Shown piece after piece: positions 58,065-64,000 of a stretch of DNA of 64,000 nt. The notes beneath the pieces were generated by a model. That model did not search any database. It was not told where the DNA came from and saw only the letters and a list, made by a program, of their open reading frames with translations. The stretch is taken from assembly GCF_000149955.1 (NCBI RefSeq), contig NC_030988.1, positions 1,698,109 through 1,762,108 on the forward strand, written 5' to 3'. This DNA comes from Fusarium oxysporum f. sp. lycopersici 4287 (Eukaryota; Ascomycota; Sordariomycetes; Hypocreales; Nectriaceae). Numbering within the stretch: the stretch's first letter is position 1; every line of letters starts with the position of its first letter. The position numbers and the translations under genes were made by a program.

Positions 58065-59341
58065 GCTATCATTCTCACCTTTCTTGGAGGTTTCTTTTGG
58101 ATATTTGCGACATGATTCAGTCCCCATTTTCCATGATTTACTTAAAATGCATGCTCTCTGCAACTTTCATAGTAAAATCTACAAGATAGTCTTGTTCAAA
58201 ACCGGCTCCAGTCCTTTCAAGAATGTCTTGTGCGATCCTTCGACTGATTGAGTGCTTTTTACTGTCCGAGTAGTGCTGTGGTGATCTTGCCAGATGATGA
58301 TGTTGTGGTTGTAGAATTGTAAGGAAGTTGTGAAACGCTTGGCAAAGTTAGCCGGGGCTGATCATGCTATATGCGTAGCATAGTAATAAGACTACCGTAT
58401 GTTGTTGTCTCACGAGTTACCTCGCTGCAAGGCCTGCCCCTTGAGGCGCCTTTCGACCGTCAGAGTCTCTATAACCACACGCCCACGGAAGGTTTATACG
58501 CCTGCGTTTACTGCGTACTGCGTTTGTGGCTAACTATAAGGTAGGGATGAAGATGCGCCTTGCCGACCAACAACGCCGTCAGGCTCAACAGCTGACCAAT
58601 CCGCCGTATCCACCACGCTATATTGACTAAACGAGATGTTGCTATAAGCTACAGGGAAAGGGGAGGTTTGATAGACGGTATATAGTTAGATTGGGTCTCT
58701 CAGGAAGCGTGAGAGGGAACAAACTCCCTTACTGCAGGTTTGGAGCGGCTTAACAGCTGGTTACCTGCCACAAGAGAAGGGGGTTCTAAAGGGTTCCTCC
58801 CAGGACACTTGAATTGCAGATAACGTCATGCGATATTTACCCTGAGGGCTGGATATTCAGCCGTTAAGTCTCTTGCCTTGGCAACTTAACGGTTGTTCGA
58901 AGTATTTTATTGCTAATCTTAGTTTTTATGTTGTGAGTCGCGATTTAAGTGAGACATATGGAAATGCATTACTCGGATCTGCTATCTCTATTCTTTTCCT
59001 TATCCCTTGTTTCAGCGGAGAATGGGCATCTCAGCTATTGAATTTGAAACCGAAACGGGAGACTGCGCGTGAATAGAGAGTATTCAATACTAGCAATCAA
59101 GATCATAACAGAATAACATAAAATAACCTTATATTGACATACCATGTTTCAGCTGCTGAGGATATGATTGCTAAAATCATACAGAGTCAAGGGAGAGTTG
59201 CATAGAAAAGAGTCAGGCGAGAAGCATATGGAATCAGATTCACAACCCCAAAGTATGGTCCACGTTTCATATCCAGTCGCACGAATCTAGTGGTAATATG
59301 TGACAGTTCCCCTACTTGTAGTAAATTTTCAGGTGGCCTGA
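58065..59341. other. intergenic, probable decayed repeat
   Basis: No gene seen. The segment around 58640-58900 has short repeated words (such as TTAAGTCTCTTGCC and CAACTTAACGG) and may be old transposon sequence; this is not proven. Confidence 0.35.
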
Positions 59342-60439
59342 CTACGCAAGAAAGTCCTCAAAGTAAGGATGGTTGCAGGCCTGTTTAGCCGAAATGCGTC
59401 TAGCCGGATTGTAGATCAGCGTCATATCGAGAAGTTCGAGGCCTGCTTTGTTGAGGTTATTGCAGAGGGCCTGGTCGTAGTTACGTTGCCACTTAGGAAA
59501 TGAGGACTTGAAATCCCGGTACGAGGTAACTCCAGGCCATACGTCTTCCGTAGGAGTGCCCAATTTGCTAGAGCATCAAATTCAGACCTCTCACCCACAG
59601 CATATGCGAGGGCTATAAACTTACCGGAAGATTTTAAAGATCTCATCAATCTCAGAGTCACCAGGAAACAGCGGCTTTCGAGTGCACATCTCTGCAAATA
59701 TACAGCCGACAGACCACATATCAACACCCGTCGAGTATTGTTTTTCGCCCAGTAGAAGTTCAGGTGCTCGGTACCAGAGCGTCACGACATCGTGAGTATA
59801 TGGGCGCAGAGGCACACCAAACGCTCGTGCCAGCCCAAAATCGGCTAACTTGAGATTTCCTTCCTTGTCGATGAGGAGATTAGCGGGCTTCAGATCTCGG
59901 TGCAAGATACGGTGGGAGTGACAGTATTTAACGCCAGCACAAAGTTGGTACATGAATTTTCTGACCACCGTGTCGTTCATGCCTAATTGCATGAGATATG
60001 CCGATGATCCCTCCGGAAGCACCTTGCCTCGTCCACCGTCACTGGCCGGTAAGGTCTCCATGTACCTTTTCAGGTCGATATCAAGGAATTCGAAAACGAG
60101 GTAAAGCTTGTGGTAATCGGCGTGAACGATGTTCAGAAGACGCAAGATGTTAGGGTGCTGCAATTCCTTGAGGAGAGAAATCTCCCGGATGGAAGTGCTC
60201 GGTACACCCTCGCCCTCGGCTTCGAGACGGATTTTTTTCAATGCGACAATTCGTCCCCCATTGGCAAGATCACGAGCCTTGTAAATAGCACCGCAGGCAC
60301 CTGGTAGATTTAATTAGTCCGGCAATTAAGTAGGAATATATTAGAAAATACGATGGCTGCATAAATGGTGGCCAGGGCCGCAGCGCTAGGGGTCAGTCGT
60401 ACCTTGGCCAATCTTCTCTAACTTCTGGTAATTATCCAT
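59342..60439 (-). CDS. CDK1/CDC28-type cyclin-dependent kinase, divergent
   Basis: Three exons: 60439-60403, 60300-59625 and 59567-59342 (introns 102 and 57 nt), 312 residues, all phases consistent. The kinase fold is intact: VALKKIRL with catalytic Lys34, [36 protein letters not shown] with the activating Thr, and [14 protein letters not shown]. The start [11 protein letters not shown] and close similarity elsewhere make this a CDK1-type enzyme. Odd points: the Gly-rich loop reads GQGACG, so the residues at positions 14 and 15 are Ala and Cys, where CDK1 has the inhibitory Thr14 and Tyr15; the cyclin-binding helix reads PSTSIRE instead of PSTAIRE. It should therefore not be restrained by Wee1-type kinases at those sites. 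It is either a specialised paralog or a copy under relaxed selection. Confidence 0.9.
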
Positions 60440-61748
60440 ACTGCGCGGGCTTGTGGGCGAGAGTGTTGAGATCAGGGGGAATAATTGTATGAATGAGATT
60501 GCGAACTGTATCACTGTATAAGAGGATCAGCTTTTGGAGGCTACTGAAAACGATTTTATCGCACGTCATTATTCCCTATCAGGTTGTAAGGTAGGATTTG
60601 ATTAGCCAAGGGAAGGCTCTGGAGAGGAAATGGAGACGAGGAGGATAAATGATAGGGAAAAACGGAGAGAATGAGAGATGAGAGATGAGAGGTTTTTGCT
60701 GGTCAATAAACGGTTGCTGCCATTTGCGGGGCCGGTGATGGCTGCGGGCCATGACCTCAAGGTTTCAGAGTTCGGTGGAAGTTGGGTGCTGTCTCGATGT
60801 GGTTTGCAAATAGTTTGTTTACCAAGTCCCGCATTGACAAGAAGCTCGCTGACTGTCGCGTATCAAGCCCTGGCCCCACTAATGCAGCTGCCGGCAGGGC
60901 AGCTGCTACTGCCCAGAACAGGTAACGCTTTTATTTGTGTATAAATAGCTGCACGACTTGGTGCATCTTGTCATTGAGTTCTTGCTCCTCAGATAATTCT
61001 CATCAATTTACCGATACCCTCTCAGATCCCTGTGGAGCCAATTGTCTGACACTGAGCGAGTGAAGTTGGTACGCAATGCAGACCGGGTCTCTATAACAGT
61101 TTTTGTCGAGTGGCAGCTAAGGAGATCGTCGAAATCGTTGTCGTTAGTTATCTGAATCGATCCTCGATGCTATCTGTCGTGATGTCCTCGATTGTAAGTC
61201 TAAAAAATCGTTTGTTAATATCGGATCCAGACCATCACTCACTTAGGTCTACTGTACTTGTTGGGCAAAAAAGGTGGGTGGGCAGGAAAGGAGTGTCTAC
61301 GACATGAACGAACCATTATGTAACGGTAGAGAACTCAGTCCCGGCAATGTCGTACCTCTATGCGTTCTCGTGCCGGTGGTATGATGCACCCAGCGCGGAG
61401 GTTAATTCAAGTTCAAGCCAATTTTCATGAGAATCGAATTACGGCGCTTCTAGCCCGTAACTTGAATTGAATTGATGAAATGGTAAGTCAATATGACGTA
61501 AGGATGAACGAATGAATTTATTCCGCCTGGGACGACTAAAGTCTTAGGGCCAAACACGCTAGGCTATTTCTAGTCCTAAGCATTTCTGCTGGCGTCTCCC
61601 GGAAGCCCCAGGCTCTGAGCTGCTGGTTTGGTCTCGCCTCGCTTGACCTTATGTGACAGGCCTGCTCGAATGCCAGTAACTCCAAGGGTCCTATCCTTAG
61701 CAGCTAGAGCTTAGTCTGCTAAATTGAGGCTCTTTGGTGTTGGTATCG
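60440..61748. other. intergenic
   Basis: The upstream region of the kinase and then nothing coding. Some repeat-like sequence near 61580-61700. Confidence 0.45.
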
Positions 61749-62051
61749 TCAGATTTGGCCGCGAAATATGGTTGAACAGTGAGTCATCCATTTTGGTTTG
61801 CATCGAGTCTCTTCGTGTCCAGGGAGTAAGTCAAGGTGCCCATCTAGGGCCATCCGATGCTGCCTTTCCCCCACAAAGAACGAGAAGTTTCCCATTATTT
61901 TTTGTCCGAGTTGTCCCATGCCATCTCGCTGCGCGTCACATTGCGTACACCGGAATAGAAAGAGTCCCATCATTTCGGCTGTTTGTCCACAGTTACACAT
62001 CTCCGATTCTGCTGCTCTAATCCTGTCCAGGTAGTTATTTATTCTAGGCAT
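61749..62051 (-). mobile_element. 3' end of a LINE (Tad-like) reverse transcriptase
   Basis: A minus-strand frame of about 100 codons with YLDRIRAAESEMCNCGQTAE and LFLFRCTQCDAQR, the Cys-rich tail (C-x-C then H/L-x-x-x-C) seen at the C-terminus of fungal Tad1-type non-LTR retrotransposon polymerases. The rest of the element is missing, so it is a fragment. Confidence 0.7.
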
Positions 62052-62483
62052 CTCCGTGCGAAGCTAGGAGAGTATGTGTTTGCTTGATAACACTTTATTG
62101 ATTTGCCCAGCGCTCATCATATGTCAACTCAATCAATCAATCACCCCAATCAAATCAATCAAATCGTCAAATTCTTCCTTCCAATCCAATCAAATCGCAC
62201 ATTTCTAAATTTGAAATAATTGACATATTACATATGCATCATGTGATCGTCTAATCTCGAGGCAAATCCAGATCTTCCCGAGCCATTACCCTACACTAGA
62301 TAGTCGCAGATGGAAGTCTACTCGCAAATAGTGGGTGGATTAGCGGCAAAGCTAAGTATCTGCGATCGTGATCTAACACATGACCCCACCGCGCGTATGC
62401 AATGTGGAACACGTTTTCCAACAATGTCGCGCCATTAAAATAATCCCTTCTACACGTGGTTTTTATTCCATTTCACCAGTAGG
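62052..62483. repeat. intergenic with AATC-type repeats
   Basis: From about 62128 to 62215 the sequence is an irregular CAAT/AATC repeat. Then follows a short stretch ahead of the hAT element, which would include its terminal repeat if intact; I cannot identify it. Confidence 0.5.
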
Positions 62484-64000
62484 ATGTCGAACTCGCCACT
62501 CTCCCCGTCGCCAGCTGGCTTTCCGCCAACAACATTGACACCTTGCCCTGTACCTCCTTCTTCCGTCTTCTCACGATTGTCTCAGCCTAAAACGGTCGCC
62601 AAGTAGTTGGAAAAAGCAGCCGTTGGAGCTTTACCTCCTAAACCGACCATTGAGAATCTGCCCAAGATTACTTGGAAGAACCGTCGCTTCGTCCAGGAGG
62701 ATTTGTTAGCTCGAAAAGGTGCAAAGGGCAGGAAGAGCTGGATTAGGTCGCACGGGACCTTCCTAGTCGGGCTGAACTATCATGATCTACCGATAGGTCA
62801 CGTCTGGTGCTGCAATCGATGTGATATGAGAGGCGCAGCGGAGTTCTTTTCGGTGCAAGCCACGTCTTCCGCAGCGGACCATCTTCGAAAGTCTGTGCTT
62901 ATCCCGTTCAATCTCATTGACAAGATATCCAGCAGCTGACAGACCTGTGTAGAGCTCACCGGTTCACACCAGCTAGCCAGTCTAGCGAGTCAAGTCCTGG
63001 TGATGAAGGTGTCATTGATATTTATTCTGGTGCAACACCGAAAAGGCGCCTGCTTGAACAGAGCGCCATACCAAGGGCGAAAATAAAAGCCATCCAAGAA
63101 CTAAGCGTTGGGTTCGTCATTGATAGCGATGTGCCATTCACCATCTTCGAGCACAGCTTTCTTCGGAAGATCTTCAACCATTTCGACAAGTGGTTTAGTA
63201 CTCCAGATGGCGTGGAGTGGTAGTTCTGTCACTAGAGAGATACATCAACTCTTTGAAGCAAAGCGGGATACCATCAAAGCAGAGCTCCGCAACGCTTTGA
63301 CAGCGGTGCACATTAGCTTCGACCTCCGGACGTCACCGAATCGCTTTGCAACCATGGCTGTATTTGCGCACTTTATAGATCAACTGGGTCATCAGCAATC
63401 CCGTCTGCTGGCTCTGCGTCGTCAATTTGGTGCTCATAGCGGCGAGAACCTCGCCGGTTCTCTGATCGACATCGTCCACGAATGGGAGATTGAGGGGCGC
63501 GTTGGCTGTGCCATCTCTGATAACATGACGGCAAATGATACTTGCCTGTACTATATGTACCAGCGGCTTGATCCATCGATGAGACCGGTTGATATCAAAT
63601 CCCGCCGATGCGATGCTATGGGCACACGCTCAATCTCGTCGCGCGTGCCTTCTGTTTGGCAAAGACGCCGAGTCATTCGAGCTGGAGTCTGACATCAACG
63701 GCATGCGCGGTCTTGTTGAGCAGGACCTGGATCATTGGCGCACGAAGGGACCCATTGGGAAGCTTCGCAACATTGTCAAGTTTATCCGTTCATCGCCGCA
63801 GCGGAGCGAACAGACAGCCATGGATGCCTATGGGAGGTATTGATAGGAATGGAATATCTGTTGGAGCATTTTGAGGACTGGAAGGTCTTCTATAGTGAGG
63901 TTACGGAGGAGACGATGGGAGAAACTCAAGTGGATGCTGCGGAGCGGATTGCAATGACATCAGCAAATTTCCGAGAGTCCAACGGTCGGCCAAGCCGCGT
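62484..64000 (+). mobile_element. hAT-family DNA transposon, decayed, continuing past the window
   Basis: A start at 62484 leads to an N-terminal BED-like zinc finger region (TWKNRRFVQEDLL, WCCNRCDMRG, then an ADHLRKS helix), then a long hAT transposase region in shifting frames: EAKRDTIKAELRNAL, SFDLRTSPNRF, IDIVHEWEIEG, CAISDNMTANDTC and RCYGHTLNLVARAF, the last typical of hAT. It has an in-frame TAG at 62604-62606 and more stops and frame changes near 62940 to 63110, so no active transposase is made. The window end cuts it. Confidence 0.8.

Overview
The window is nuclear DNA of a filamentous ascomycete. It has many short GT-AG introns of about 45-60 nt, long intergenic spaces, genes on both strands with no operons, and gene families typical of Pezizomycotina: a fungal rhodopsin-domain (Pth11-like) membrane protein, a 2EXR protein, a DHA-type MFS transporter, a GH18 chitinase, a GH64 glucanase, a PI31 proteasome regulator and a CDC28/CDK1-type kinase. 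The kinase, cyclin, PI31 and chitinase most resemble Sordariomycetes/Hypocreales proteins as I know those families; this placement is an inference. One assembly gap (N run, 2629-2791) interrupts a gene.

Layout. 0-10 kb: a small membrane protein, an acyl-CoA oxidase-like gene with the gap inside it, a second polytopic membrane protein, and a cyclin carrying an in-frame stop. 10-21 kb: low-complexity, probably nuclear genes (a basic protein with three 120-bp repeats and a RING-like tail, a two-exon Ser/Lys-rich gene, a Gln/Asn repeat gene broken by a frameshift), a secreted Cys-containing protein, an AT-rich 370-bp block, and a Ulp-like protein with substituted catalytic positions. 22-34 kb: a LysM-like secreted protein, a 2EXR protein, a repeat-rich block, the Pth11-like receptor, an F-box-like gene, a small three-exon basic gene and an MFS transporter. 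35-48 kb: a Pro-rich small protein, a short-chain dehydrogenase, the chitinase, an epoxide hydrolase with a homopolymer frameshift, a two-exon unknown gene and a large membrane sulfatase/LTA-synthase-like protein. 48-58 kb: an F-box/ankyrin gene, a Cys-rich gene, a single-pass membrane protein, a basic protein, a GH64 gene broken by a 5-bp duplication, and a frameshifted PI31 gene whose stop codon abuts an Hsp20 gene lacking its N-terminal half. 58-64 kb: a divergent CDK1-like kinase, a LINE 3' end and a decayed hAT transposase running off the window.

The genes do not form a pathway: no polyketide synthase, NRPS, terpene cyclase or similar backbone enzyme is present, so the oxidoreductases, hydrolase and transporter do not make a metabolite cluster here. 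The strongest theme is that several genes look like diverged or damaged extra copies of core genes (cyclin, CDK1, PI31, Hsp20) lying among low-complexity proteins, repeats and transposon remnants. That suggests an accessory or fast-evolving region; I cannot exclude that some single-base lesions are sequencing errors, because three of them look like +1 insertions in short homopolymers.

The most interesting locus is the CDK1-like kinase at 59342-60439. The residues at the exact positions of the inhibitory Thr14 and Tyr15 are Ala and Cys, and the helix motif reads PSTSIRE.
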